DNA of 38,967 nucleotides from Fen-999 sp035654135 (lineage in GTDB: Bacteria > Pseudomonadota > Gammaproteobacteria > Burkholderiales > Rhodocyclaceae): NCBI GenBank assembly GCA_035654135.1, contig DASRXN010000118.1, positions 1 through 38,967 on the forward strand. Reading direction: 5' to 3'. Below are positions 23,991-31,908 of the stretch, piece after piece. The notes below the pieces were generated by a model, which worked only from the letters and a program-made list of their open reading frames with translations, was not told the origin of the DNA and did no database searches. Position 1 is the first letter of the stretch. Every line of letters starts with the position of its first letter. The position numbers and the translations under genes were made by a program.

Positions 23991-25382
23991 ATGACGTCAG
24001 CACCCCTCTTCCGTACCGCCGGCATTCGCGCCATCGAGGGCCGCTTTGCCGACGCTCGACCGCCGCTGATGGAGCGCGCCGGCGCCGCCGTTGCCGCTAC
24101 TGCACGTGAGATGCTTGGCACCCGCACCGGTCCGGTCCTGATCGTCGCCGGCCCCGGCAACAACGGTGGCGATGGCTTCGTCGCAGCCCGTGTGCTCACG
24201 GCGCAGGGAATCGAAGCGGTCGTCGTCCGCGCCGGTACCGACGACATTCCGGCACGCGACTGGCGGCTGGTCATCGATGCGCTGTTCGGCATCGGGCTGA
24301 CGCGCGCCATCGAAGGCCGACTGGCCGATGCCGTCGGGCAGATCAACTCGCTCGGCTGCCCGGTTCTGGCAGTCGACGTCCCGAGTGGCCTCTGTGCCGA
24401 TACCGGGCAGGTGCTTGGCTGCATCGTCAGCGCCTCGCGAACACTGACTTTCATCGCCGGCAAACCCGGTCTTTACACTCTCGACGGCCCCGACCATAGC
24501 GGCGAAGTGCTGGTGAATGACCTGGGACTCGACGTCGGCGAGCCTGAGGGGCAAGTCATCTCCCCGACGCTATTCCGGTCACAACTGCGCCCCCGCCGGC
24601 GCAACAGCCACAAGGGCAGCTTCGGCAGCGTCGGCATCGTCGGCGGCGCACCGGGCATGGCCGGTGCCGCCCTGTTGGCCGGCCGCGCGGCGCTGAAACT
24701 GGGTGCCGGCCGCGTCCATGTCGGCATGCTGGAACGGCTGTTGGTCGATCCCATGCAGCCGGAACTGATGCTGCGTCCGGCCGATCAGGCGTTCGGCCTC
24801 GCCACCGCGCTCGCCGTCGGCCCCGGCCTCGGCCAATCCGCTGACGCCAAGGAACTGCTGCGGCAATCGATCGCTGCCGCGCTGCCGCTGGTGCTCGACG
24901 CCGACGCCCTCAATCTGCTGGCGGCCCATCCGGTGCTGCTGGCGAAAGTCAGTCGCCGCGAGGCGCCGACGCTCCTGACGCCGCATCCCGCCGAGGCTGC
25001 CCGAATGTTGGGCATGAGCATCGAGGCCGTGCAGGCCGACCGCCTGGCCGCCGCCCTCGAACTTGCGCGACGCAGCCGCGCCCAAGTCGTGCTCAAGGGT
25101 TGCGGCAGCATCGTCGCATCGCCGGACGGTCGATGGTTCATCAACACCACCGGCAACCCGGGACTCGCTTCGGCCGGCAGCGGCGACGTGCTTACCGGCA
25201 TCGCCGCCGCCCTGCTGGCCCAACAGTGGCCGGCGCTGGAAGCGACGCTGGCGGCGGTGCATCTGCACGGTGCCGCCGCCAATGCCCTCGTCACCGCCGG
25301 AACCGGACCCGTCGGCATGACTGCCGGCGAACTCATCGACACCGCCCGCACCCTGCTCAACCGCTGGATCGCCAATGCCTGA
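23991..25382 (+). CDS. nnr: Bifunctional NAD(P)H-hydrate epimerase / ADP-dependent dehydratase
   Basis: Nnr, 463 residues, repairs hydrated NADH and NADPH. The N-terminal half (about 1-205, YjeF_N) is the epimerase, with VAGPGNNGGDGFVAARVL and VDVPSGLCADTGQ. The C-terminal half (about 225-460) is the ribokinase-like dehydratase: HKGSFGSVGIVGG, LTPHPAEAARMLG, NTTGNPGLASAGSGDVLTG. Start taken at 23991 because it gives the usual N terminus (APLFRTAGIRAIE); the frame is open for 28 codons upstream inside rnfE. It overlaps the downstream transporter by 8 nt. Confidence 0.95.
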   Translation: MTSAPLFRTAGIRAIEGRFADARPPLMERAGAAVAATAREMLGTRTGPVLIVAGPGNNGGDGFVAARVLTAQGIEAVVVRAGTDDIPARDWRLVIDALFGIGLTRAIEGRLADAVGQINSLGCPVLAVDVPSGLCADTGQVLGCIVSASRTLTFIAGKPGLYTLDGPDHSGEVLVNDLGLDVGEPEGQVISPTLFRSQLRPRRRNSHKGSFGSVGIVGGAPGMAGAALLAGRAALKLGAGRVHVGMLERLLVDPMQPELMLRPADQAFGLATALAVGPGLGQSADAKELLRQSIAAALPLVLDADALNLLAAHPVLLAKVSRREAPTLLTPHPAEAARMLGMSIEAVQADRLAAALELARRSRAQVVLKGCGSIVASPDGRWFINTTGNPGLASAGSGDVLTGIAAALLAQQWPALEATLAAVHLHGAAANALVTAGTGPVGMTAGELIDTARTLLNRWIANA

Positions 25383-26265
25383 GCAACATCCCCTGCGGGG
25401 GGTGGCGTTGATGCTGGCGGCCCTGTTCTGTTTCGCGCTGCTCGACGCCACCTCCAAGCACCTGTCGCAGACCTTCAATGTGCCGCTGCTGGTCTGGGCC
25501 CGCTACACGGTGCATTGCCTGCTCATGCTGGTCTTTCTCGGACCTTCGCAGGGTGCCCGGCTGGTGGCGACCGCACGTCCATTCGCACAAATCGGACGCG
25601 CGCTGCTGCTGGTGGCCGTCACCGGCTTCGCCATGGCCGCCTTTCGGGTCATGCCGCTGGCGGAAACGACCGCCCTGGTCTTCGTCACGCCGCTGATCGT
25701 GGCGCTGCTGGCCGGCCCCTTCCTCGGTGAACGGGTCGGTGCACCGCGCTGGCTGGCAGCATTGGTCGGCTTCGGCGGCACACTGCTGATCGCGCGACCC
25801 GGCGGCACGCTGCCGCCGGACGGGATTCTCTACACCATGATCGCCGCCGTCTGCTATGCCTTCTACCAAATCCAGACACGCAAGATGGCCGCCACGGAAA
25901 GGCCCGTGACCATGGTCTTCTATACCGCCCTGGTCGGTACCGCCGCCATGTCGCTGGCGCTGCCCTGGATCTGGACCGGACCGGCACCCGAACCGCTGGA
26001 GGCCGTAATGATCGCGTCGCTGGCGATTTACGGCGGCACCGGCCACTTCCTGCTCACGCACGCCTTCCGCCATGCCCCGGCATCGACGCTGGCGCCGTTT
26101 CTCTACGCCCAGTTGATCTGGGCGTCATTGCTGGGCTGGCTGTTCTATGATCAATGGCCGGACACGCTCTCCATTGCCGGCATGCTCACCATCGTCGCCG
26201 GCGGCGTTGCAGTCGCCGTCGCGGAACGGACCGGGGCGCGTAGAATCGATTTGGAAAGGGGATAG
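25375..26265 (+). CDS. EamA/DMT-family transporter
   Basis: Inner-membrane transporter of the drug/metabolite superfamily, 296 residues, about ten transmembrane helices in two EamA repeats (about 10-140 and 150-285). Typical motifs are LLDATSKHLSQ in helix 1 and PLAETTALVFVTPLIVALLAGPFLGERVG at the end of repeat 1. The start overlaps nnr by 8 nt, and nadC begins 2 nt after the stop, so the three are one transcription unit. The substrate is unknown; lying between two nicotinamide-cofactor genes suggests a related metabolite, but that is inference only. Confidence 0.88.
   Translation: MPEQHPLRGVALMLAALFCFALLDATSKHLSQTFNVPLLVWARYTVHCLLMLVFLGPSQGARLVATARPFAQIGRALLLVAVTGFAMAAFRVMPLAETTALVFVTPLIVALLAGPFLGERVGAPRWLAALVGFGGTLLIARPGGTLPPDGILYTMIAAVCYAFYQIQTRKMAATERPVTMVFYTALVGTAAMSLALPWIWTGPAPEPLEAVMIASLAIYGGTGHFLLTHAFRHAPASTLAPFLYAQLIWASLLGWLFYDQWPDTLSIAGMLTIVAGGVAVAVAERTGARRIDLERG
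26241..26246 (+). promoter_or_regulatory. Candidate internal -10 before nadC
   Basis: TAGAAT 21 nt before the nadC ATG, inside the end of the transporter gene, followed by a GGAAAGGGG ribosome-binding sequence. No -35 is recognised. Confidence 0.25.
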
Positions 26266-26267
26266 AC

Positions 26268-27116
26268 ATGGACTTCGCGTTGCACCTGGCGGCGGAAATC
26301 GACCGCAACGTATCCGCGGCGCTGATCGAGGATATCGGCGGTGGCGATCTGACGGCACTGCTGACGCCGGGCGGCCATCAAGCCCTGGGCACCGTCATCA
26401 GCCGCCAAGAGGCTGTGCTGGCGGGTCAGTCATGGTTCGACGCCTGCTTCCAGCAACTCGACCCGGCAGCGGAAATTCAGTGGGCCGTCCGCGATGGCGA
26501 GCGCGTCGCACCCGGTCAGGTGCTCTGCGAGATTCAGGCCGATACGCGGGCGCTGCTAACCGCCGAGCGCGCGGCACTGAATTTCCTGCAACTCCTCTCC
26601 GGCACCGCCACCACCACCCGTCGCTATGTCGATGCCGTCGCCGGCACCGGCGCCCGCATCGTCGATACCCGCAAGACACTTCCCGGACTGCGGCTGGCAC
26701 AGAAGTACGCGGTGCGCTGTGGCGGCGGCGCCAACCACCGGATGGGGCTTTACGACGGTATCCTGATCAAGGAGAACCACATCATCGCCGCCGGCGGTAT
26801 CGCGCCGGCTCTCGATCATGCCCGCAGTCTGGCCCGTGGCGGCGTCTTCATCCAGATCGAGGTGGAAACCCTGGCACAACTGGCCGAGGCGCTCGATTGC
26901 GGCGCCACCATGATCCTGCTCGACAACATGGATCTGGCGCAGATGCGGGAGGCCGTGCACATCACCGCCGGCTGCGCGGAACTGGAAGCGTCGGGCAGCG
27001 TACGTTTGAACATGGTGCGCGCCATTGCCGACACGGGAGTCGGCCGCATTTCCATCGGCAGCCTGACCAAAGATCTGCGCGCTATCGACTTGTCATTGCG
27101 CCACGTGGAGCAATAG
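26268..27116 (+). CDS. nadC: Nicotinate-nucleotide pyrophosphorylase (carboxylating)
   Basis: NadC, 282 residues, makes nicotinate mononucleotide from quinolinate and PRPP in de novo NAD synthesis. It has a GGAAAGGGG ribosome-binding sequence. The N-terminal domain contains EDIGGGDLTA. The catalytic barrel contains ERAALNFLQLLSGTAT, DTRKTLPGLRLAQKYAV, GGGANHRMGLYDGILIKENH, IQIEVETLAQL and MILLDNM. It is the last gene of the nnr-transporter-nadC set. Confidence 0.97.
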   Translation: MDFALHLAAEIDRNVSAALIEDIGGGDLTALLTPGGHQALGTVISRQEAVLAGQSWFDACFQQLDPAAEIQWAVRDGERVAPGQVLCEIQADTRALLTAERAALNFLQLLSGTATTTRRYVDAVAGTGARIVDTRKTLPGLRLAQKYAVRCGGGANHRMGLYDGILIKENHIIAAGGIAPALDHARSLARGGVFIQIEVETLAQLAEALDCGATMILLDNMDLAQMREAVHITAGCAELEASGSVRLNMVRAIADTGVGRISIGSLTKDLRAIDLSLRHVEQ

Positions 27117-27132
27117 CGATGGCATTCGATGT

Positions 27133-27138
27133 TAGAAT
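27133..27138 (+). promoter_or_regulatory. Candidate extended -10 of the tRNA-Ser gene
   Basis: TGT-TAGAAT ends 12 nt before the first base of the mature tRNA, a fitting distance. The TG is an extended -10 feature. The -35 region lies in the end of nadC and has no clear match. Confidence 0.4.
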
Positions 27139-27150
27139 TCGCGCCTCAGC

Positions 27151-27242
<92 letters not shown>

Positions 27243-27282
27243 ACATACTTGACGAGCACCCACAGAAAGCGAGAATGCCGAG

Positions 27283-27420
27283 ATGCTGTTCATCCTTTAC
27301 TACATCATCGCGATCTCAGTCCTGGTCATGCACTTCACCGGCTTCCTGGCCCGGTACAACCTGGAATGGCTGGTACTCGCTCTGGCCGTGACGGTTTTCC
27401 CGGCGGTCATTTACCTCTGA
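27283..27420 (+). CDS. Small hydrophobic membrane protein, 45 residues, unknown function
   Basis: An ATG at 27283 opens a 45-codon frame ending TGA at 27418-27420, below the usual length cut-off. The product is almost entirely hydrophobic, with two likely membrane segments: residues 2-18 (LFILYYIIAISVLVMHF) and about 28-45 (LEWLVLALAVTVFPAVIYL), joined by a short GFLARYN loop. Only a weak purine-rich sequence precedes the start. It lies between tRNA-Ser and the convergent thrC. I recognise no family. The composition argues for a real peptide, but there is no independent support. Confidence 0.5.
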   Translation: MLFILYYIIAISVLVMHFTGFLARYNLEWLVLALAVTVFPAVIYL

Positions 27421-27447
27421 TATTCTCAGGACCCGGTCCGATCACGC

Positions 27448-28878
27448 TCAGCTACAAAATTTCACCATGTAGGCCTTAACGGCCTCGACGTCGGCGTCCA
27501 TGACCTCGACGCGCTGCGGCAAGGCTTCGATACCGTCGAAATCTGCCGGCCGCAAGGGATCCCGCCCCAGAGCTTCCTGGATCGTTTCGCCAAACTTAAC
27601 CGGCTGCGCCGTTTCCAGCACGATCATCGGCGTGCCGGCTTCCCGGTACTCCCGCGCCACCTTGACGGCATCGGCCGTGTGGGTATCGATCATGACGCCA
27701 AAGCGCTGCCAGACGTCGCGGATGGTCGCCAACCGGTCGGCATGGGTGCTGCGCCCCGAGGTAAAGGCGAATTGCGGCAATCGCTCCAGGAAGGGCGTAC
27801 CGGTGAGATCGAAGCTGCCGCCGGCATCGACCTCCGACCAGAGCTGACTGACGATCACAGGATCGCGACTGACCAGGTCGAAGATGAAGCGCTCGAAGTT
27901 CGATGCCTTGGAGATGTCCATCGACGGGCTCGATGTCACGTAGGTCTCCACGGTCTTGCGGGGCCGGTAGATGCCAGTGCGGAAGAATTCGTCGAGCACG
28001 TCGTTCTCGTTGGTGGCCAGCACCAGGCGGGCGATCGGGAGGCCCATCATGCGGGCGATGTGGCCGGCGCAGATGTTGCCGAAGTTGCCTGATGGCACTG
28101 CAAACGCGACCTGCTCGTCATTCGACTGCGTGGCCGCGAAGTAGCCCTTGAAGTAATAGACAATCTGCGCCGCAACCCGCGCCCAGTTGATCGAATTGAC
28201 CGCGCCGATCTTGTATTTTGCCTTGAACTCGGCGTCGTTCGACACCGCCTTGACGATGTCCTGGCAGTCGTCGAACATGGCCCGGATGGCGATGTTGAAG
28301 ATGTTGGCGTCTTGCAGCGAAAACATCTGCGCCCGCTGGAATGCGCTCATCTTGCCGTCCGGCGACAGCATGAACACGCGCACGCCATGCTTGCCGCGCA
28401 TGGCGTATTCGGCCGCCGAACCGGTATCGCCCGAGGTGGCGCCAAGGATGTTGATCTCCTCGCCCCGCTTGGCCAGCACATACTCGAACAGGTTGCCGAG
28501 CAATTGCATGGCCATGTCCTTGAAGGCCAGCGTCGGCCCGTTGGACAGTTCCAGCAGATGAAAGCCCGGTTCGAGCGTGGTCAGCGGCGTGATGTCATCC
28601 GCATCCCGGCCCGGCCGGCAGTGGCAATAGACGCTTGCCGTGTAGGTCCGGTCGACGATGGTCTTGAGATCGCAGGCCGGGATGTCGGTGATGAACTTCT
28701 GCAGTACGCGCAGAGCCAGGGCGTGATAGGGCAGCTCGCGCCACTCGGCCAGCTCCGCCGGCGTCACCTGTGGATACTCCTCCGGCAGATAGAGGCCACC
28801 GTCCGGTGCCAGGCCACCGAGCAGGATGTCGCAGAAGGTCTGCGGCTCGGAGTGGCCGCGAGTGGAGATGTAACGCAT
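27448..28878 (-). CDS. thrC: Threonine synthase
   Basis: ThrC, 476 residues, converts O-phosphohomoserine to threonine with PLP. The N terminus MRYISTRG is typical. The PLP Lys lies in SNGPTLAFKDMAMQL, the phosphate loop region in GATSGDTGSAAEYAMRG, and AVPSGNFGNICAGHIARMMGLP and TSPSMDISKASNFERFIFDL are the class II threonine-synthase signatures. The start overlaps the hom stop by 1 nt (TGATG), so the two are coupled. Confidence 0.97.
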   Translation of the reverse strand: MRYISTRGHSEPQTFCDILLGGLAPDGGLYLPEEYPQVTPAELAEWRELPYHALALRVLQKFITDIPACDLKTIVDRTYTASVYCHCRPGRDADDITPLTTLEPGFHLLELSNGPTLAFKDMAMQLLGNLFEYVLAKRGEEINILGATSGDTGSAAEYAMRGKHGVRVFMLSPDGKMSAFQRAQMFSLQDANIFNIAIRAMFDDCQDIVKAVSNDAEFKAKYKIGAVNSINWARVAAQIVYYFKGYFAATQSNDEQVAFAVPSGNFGNICAGHIARMMGLPIARLVLATNENDVLDEFFRTGIYRPRKTVETYVTSSPSMDISKASNFERFIFDLVSRDPVIVSQLWSEVDAGGSFDLTGTPFLERLPQFAFTSGRSTHADRLATIRDVWQRFGVMIDTHTADAVKVAREYREAGTPMIVLETAQPVKFGETIQEALGRDPLRPADFDGIEALPQRVEVMDADVEAVKAYMVKFCS

Positions 28879-30188
28879 CAGCGCAGCTCTTCCAAACGCA
28901 GACGGATCACCTTGCGCTTGACGACCGGCAGCGCCTCGATCCTGGCAATGGCGCTATCGACCTGCTTTTCCTTCGTCACGTGCGTCAGCATGATGATGTC
29001 GGTCTGCATTTCGCCTTCGCCCGGCTCACGCTGGATCATGGCGTCGATGGAAATCTGCTGGTCGGCCAGGATGCGGGTGATATCGGCCAACACGCCCGGC
29101 TTGTCCTCGACGCGCAGGCGCAGGTAGTAGCTGGTCTCGACCTCGGCCATCGGCAGCACCGGAATGTCCGCCACGGCATCCGGCTGGAAGGCCAGATGCG
29201 GCACGCGGTTCTCAGGATCGGCGGTCGCCATGCGGGTGACGTCCACCAGATCGGCAATCACCGCACTGGCGGTCGGCTCGGCGCCGGCCCCCTTGCCATA
29301 GTACAGCGTTGAACCGACGGCATCACCCTGCACCAGCACGGCATTCATGGCGCCCTCGACATTGGCGATCAGGCGCCTGGCTGGAATCAGGGTCGGATGC
29401 ACGCGCAGTTCGACGCCTGCCGTCGTGCGCCGGGTAATGCCCAGCAGCTTGATGCGGTAGCCGAGCTGCTCGGCGTACTTGATGTCCTCGGCCTCCAGCT
29501 TGCTGATGCCCTCGATGTACGCCTTGTCGAACTGCATCGGGATACCGAAGGCGATGGCCGACATGATGGTCAGCTTGTGGGCGGCATCGACACCCTCGAT
29601 ATCGAAGGTCGGGTCAGCCTCGGCGTAGCCCAGACGCTGGGCTTCCCTGAGCACCGTCTCGAAGGGCAGACCCTTGTCGCGCATCTCGGAGAGGATGAAG
29701 TTGGTGGTGCCGTTGATGATGCCGGCGATCCACTGGATGCGGTTTGCGGTCAGGCCCTCGCGCAGCGCCTTGATGATCGGAATGCCGCCGGCAACGGCCG
29801 CCTCGAAGGCAACCATGACGCCCTTCCTCTGCGCGGCGGCGAAGATCTCGTTGCCATGCACGGCCAGCAGCGCCTTGTTCGCCGTGACGACGTGCTTGCC
29901 ATTCTCGATGGCCTTCAGCACCAGTTCCTTGGCGACGCCGTAGCCGCCGATCAGTTCGACGACGATATCCACGTTCGGATCGCTGACCACGGAAAAGGCA
30001 TCGTCGGTCAGTTTGCAGATGCCGCCGGTGACATTGCGCGCCAGCGCCAGGTTCTTGTCGGCGACGACGGAGATGTGGATCGGCCGGCCGGCGCGGCGGG
30101 TGATTTCCTGCTGGTTGCGCGTCAGCACCGTCCAGGTGCCGGCGCCGACGGTACCGATGCCGAGCAAACCTACGTTGATGGGTTTCAT
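28878..30188 (-). CDS. hom: Homoserine dehydrogenase
   Basis: Homoserine dehydrogenase, 436 residues, reduces aspartate semialdehyde to homoserine. I start at 30188 (MKPINVGLLGIGTVG), the standard N terminus with the Rossmann loop GxGxxG; the frame is open upstream into alaA. Further motifs are VVTANKALLA, FEAAVAGGIPIIKALREGL, IAGIINGTTNFIL and AEADPTFDIEGVDAAHKL. The C-terminal ACT domain (about 350-430, VEDKPGVLADITRILAD) suggests allosteric feedback, probably by threonine. It begins 4 nt after alaA and runs into thrC. Confidence 0.97.
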   Translation of the reverse strand: MKPINVGLLGIGTVGAGTWTVLTRNQQEITRRAGRPIHISVVADKNLALARNVTGGICKLTDDAFSVVSDPNVDIVVELIGGYGVAKELVLKAIENGKHVVTANKALLAVHGNEIFAAAQRKGVMVAFEAAVAGGIPIIKALREGLTANRIQWIAGIINGTTNFILSEMRDKGLPFETVLREAQRLGYAEADPTFDIEGVDAAHKLTIMSAIAFGIPMQFDKAYIEGISKLEAEDIKYAEQLGYRIKLLGITRRTTAGVELRVHPTLIPARRLIANVEGAMNAVLVQGDAVGSTLYYGKGAGAEPTASAVIADLVDVTRMATADPENRVPHLAFQPDAVADIPVLPMAEVETSYYLRLRVEDKPGVLADITRILADQQISIDAMIQREPGEGEMQTDIIMLTHVTKEKQVDSAIARIEALPVVKRKVIRLRLEELR

Positions 30189-30192
30189 ATGA

Positions 30193-31419
30193 TCAATTGC
30201 CGTGACGTTTTCTGTAATGTTCGAGGAAGCGGGCGATGTGGCCGATGGCCTCGCGCAGGTCATCCTCGTGGGGCAGGAAGACCAGACGGAAGTGGTCCGG
30301 GCTCGGCCAGTTGAAGCCGGTGCCCTGGACCAGCAGCACCTTCTCCTCCTGCAGCAGTTCGAGAATGAATTGCCGGTCGTCGGCAATGGGGTAGATCGTC
30401 GGATCGAGACGCGGGAACATGTACAGCGTCGCCTTGGGCTTGACGCAGGTGACGCCCGGAATGGCGGTAATCAGCTCATAGGCGAGATCGCGCTGGCGGC
30501 GCATGCGCCCACCCGGCGCCACCAGGTCGTTGATGCTCTGATAGCCGCCCAGCGCCGTCTGGATCGCATACTGGCCGGGCACGTTGGCGCACAGCCGCAT
30601 CGAGGCGAGCATGGTCAGGCCCTCGATGTAGTCGGCAGCGATCTTCTTGTCGCCGGACACCACCATCCATCCAGCCCGATAGCCGCAGCAGCGGTAGTTC
30701 TTCGACAGGCCGTTGAAAGTAATGGTCAGCACGTCCTCGGACAGGGCGGCGATCGAGGTATGGCCGGCACCGTCGTAGAGCACCTTGTCGTAGACCTCGT
30801 CGGCGTAGATGATCAAGCCATGTTTGCGTGCCAGGGCGACGATCCGTTGCAGCACTTCCGGTGGATAGAGCGCACCTGTCGGGTTGTTCGGGTTGATGAT
30901 GACGATGGCACGCGTATTGGGCGAAATCTTGCGCTCGATGTCGTCGAAGTCCGGCTGCCAGTCGCTCGCCTCGTCGCAAAGATAGTGCACCGGCGTGCCG
31001 CCCGACAGGCTGATCGCTGCCGTCCACAACGGATAGTCGGGCGCCGGCACCAGTACCTCGTCGCCGTTGTTGAGCAGGGCGTTCATGGCCATGACGATCA
31101 GCTCTGAAACGCCGTTACCGAGGTAGATGTCCTCCAGCGTAACGCCCTTGATGTGCTTCTCCTGCGTGTAATGCATCACCGCCTTGCGGGCCGAGAAGAT
31201 GCCCTTGGAATCAGTATAGCCGGCCGAGTTCGGCAAGTTGCGGATCATGTCCTGCTGGATCTCTTCCGGCGCGTCGAAGCCGAACGAGGCAAGGTTGCCG
31301 ATGTTCAGCTTGATGATCTTGTGCCCCTCTTCCTCCATCTGACGGGCGCGATCGAGCACCGGACCACGGATGTCGTAGCAGACGTTGGCGAGCTTGGCGG
31401 ACTTCGATACGGGTTGCAT
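30193..31419 (-). CDS. alaA: Glutamate-pyruvate (alanine) aminotransferase, AlaA type
   Basis: PLP-dependent aminotransferase of 408 residues, closely resembling E. coli AlaA throughout: SAKLANVCYDIRGPVL, NIGN, FGFDAPEEI, AIVIINPNNPTGALYP, the PLP Lys in TFNGLSKNYR, MRLCANVPGQYAIQTALGGYQS and KVLLVQGTGFNWPSPDHFR. It makes alanine from pyruvate with glutamate, though other amino acids may be used. It is first of an alaA-hom-thrC operon on the minus strand, divergent from the arn operon. Confidence 0.94.
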   Translation of the reverse strand: MQPVSKSAKLANVCYDIRGPVLDRARQMEEEGHKIIKLNIGNLASFGFDAPEEIQQDMIRNLPNSAGYTDSKGIFSARKAVMHYTQEKHIKGVTLEDIYLGNGVSELIVMAMNALLNNGDEVLVPAPDYPLWTAAISLSGGTPVHYLCDEASDWQPDFDDIERKISPNTRAIVIINPNNPTGALYPPEVLQRIVALARKHGLIIYADEVYDKVLYDGAGHTSIAALSEDVLTITFNGLSKNYRCCGYRAGWMVVSGDKKIAADYIEGLTMLASMRLCANVPGQYAIQTALGGYQSINDLVAPGGRMRRQRDLAYELITAIPGVTCVKPKATLYMFPRLDPTIYPIADDRQFILELLQEEKVLLVQGTGFNWPSPDHFRLVFLPHEDDLREAIGHIARFLEHYRKRHGN

Positions 31420-31463
31420 GGGGGCTGTCCATTCGCGGCGGTGAGGCCGCTGTCGGGAAAAGG

Positions 31464-31469
31464 TATAAT
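31464..31469 (+). promoter_or_regulatory. Candidate -10 of the arn operon
   Basis: A perfect TATAAT on the plus strand, 61 nt before the inferred start of the first gene. It lies in the 110-nt divergent gap to alaA. No fitting -35 is visible at 16-18 nt, as might be seen where an activator is needed. Confidence 0.45.
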
Positions 31470-31496
31470 CCTACAGAAGCCCATGCGATGCCGCAA
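31468..31496 (-). promoter_or_regulatory. Candidate promoter of alaA-hom-thrC
   Basis: On the minus strand TTGCGG (31491-31496) and TAGGAT (31468-31473) are spaced 17 nt apart, 49 nt before the alaA start. It overlaps the -10 of the divergent arn promoter. Both hexamers match only partly. Confidence 0.35.
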
Positions 31497-31529
31497 TCGA
31501 GACGGCAACGACAAACTCCAATTCATCCG

Positions 31530-31901
31530 ATGAAGTTACACGCCGATCCCCACAGCGGCCAGCACGTCGTCACCGGCCTTGGCCCCGGCTGGGTCGCCGT
31601 CGACGGTCGCCGCTACGAGCGCAGCCTGCTGCTGTTGCCGGACCGTATCGATGCCGACTGGGGTCCGGAAATGGCAGACGCGCTGACCGAGGCGCATGTC
31701 GCCGTATTGGCGGCACTGTTGGGCAAGGTGTTGTTGCTCGGCACCGGCTCCCGTCAGCGCTTTCCGGCGGCATCGCTGTTGCGCCCGCTGGTCGAGGCCG
31801 GCATCGGCGTCGAGGTCATGGACACCGGTGCCGCCTGCCGTACCTACAACGTTCTGGCGGCTGAAGGGCGTGACGTGGCGGCGGCCCTCATCGTGGAATA
31901 G
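31530..31901 (+). CDS. Mth938-like (DUF498/NDUFAF3-type) domain protein
   Basis: Small protein of 123 residues belonging to the Mth938 fold group. Start taken at 31530, where the usual MKLH N terminus begins; ATG 31488 in frame would add 14 residues. Typical features: the HADP-VVTGLGPGWVAVDGRRYERSLLLLPDRI start, LLGTGSRQRFP, and the closing GVEVMDTGAACRTYNVLAAEGRDVAAALI. The biochemical function is unknown. It is the first gene on this strand, 7 nt before arnT, but it is not part of the known L-Ara4N pathway. Confidence 0.88.
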   Translation: MKLHADPHSGQHVVTGLGPGWVAVDGRRYERSLLLLPDRIDADWGPEMADALTEAHVAVLAALLGKVLLLGTGSRQRFPAASLLRPLVEAGIGVEVMDTGAACRTYNVLAAEGRDVAAALIVE

Positions 31902-31908
31902 CCGAGTC

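Noticed and set aside
27421..27447. Bidirectional terminator before thrC
   Set aside because: GGACCGGGTCC can form only a very short hairpin and lacks a T-run.
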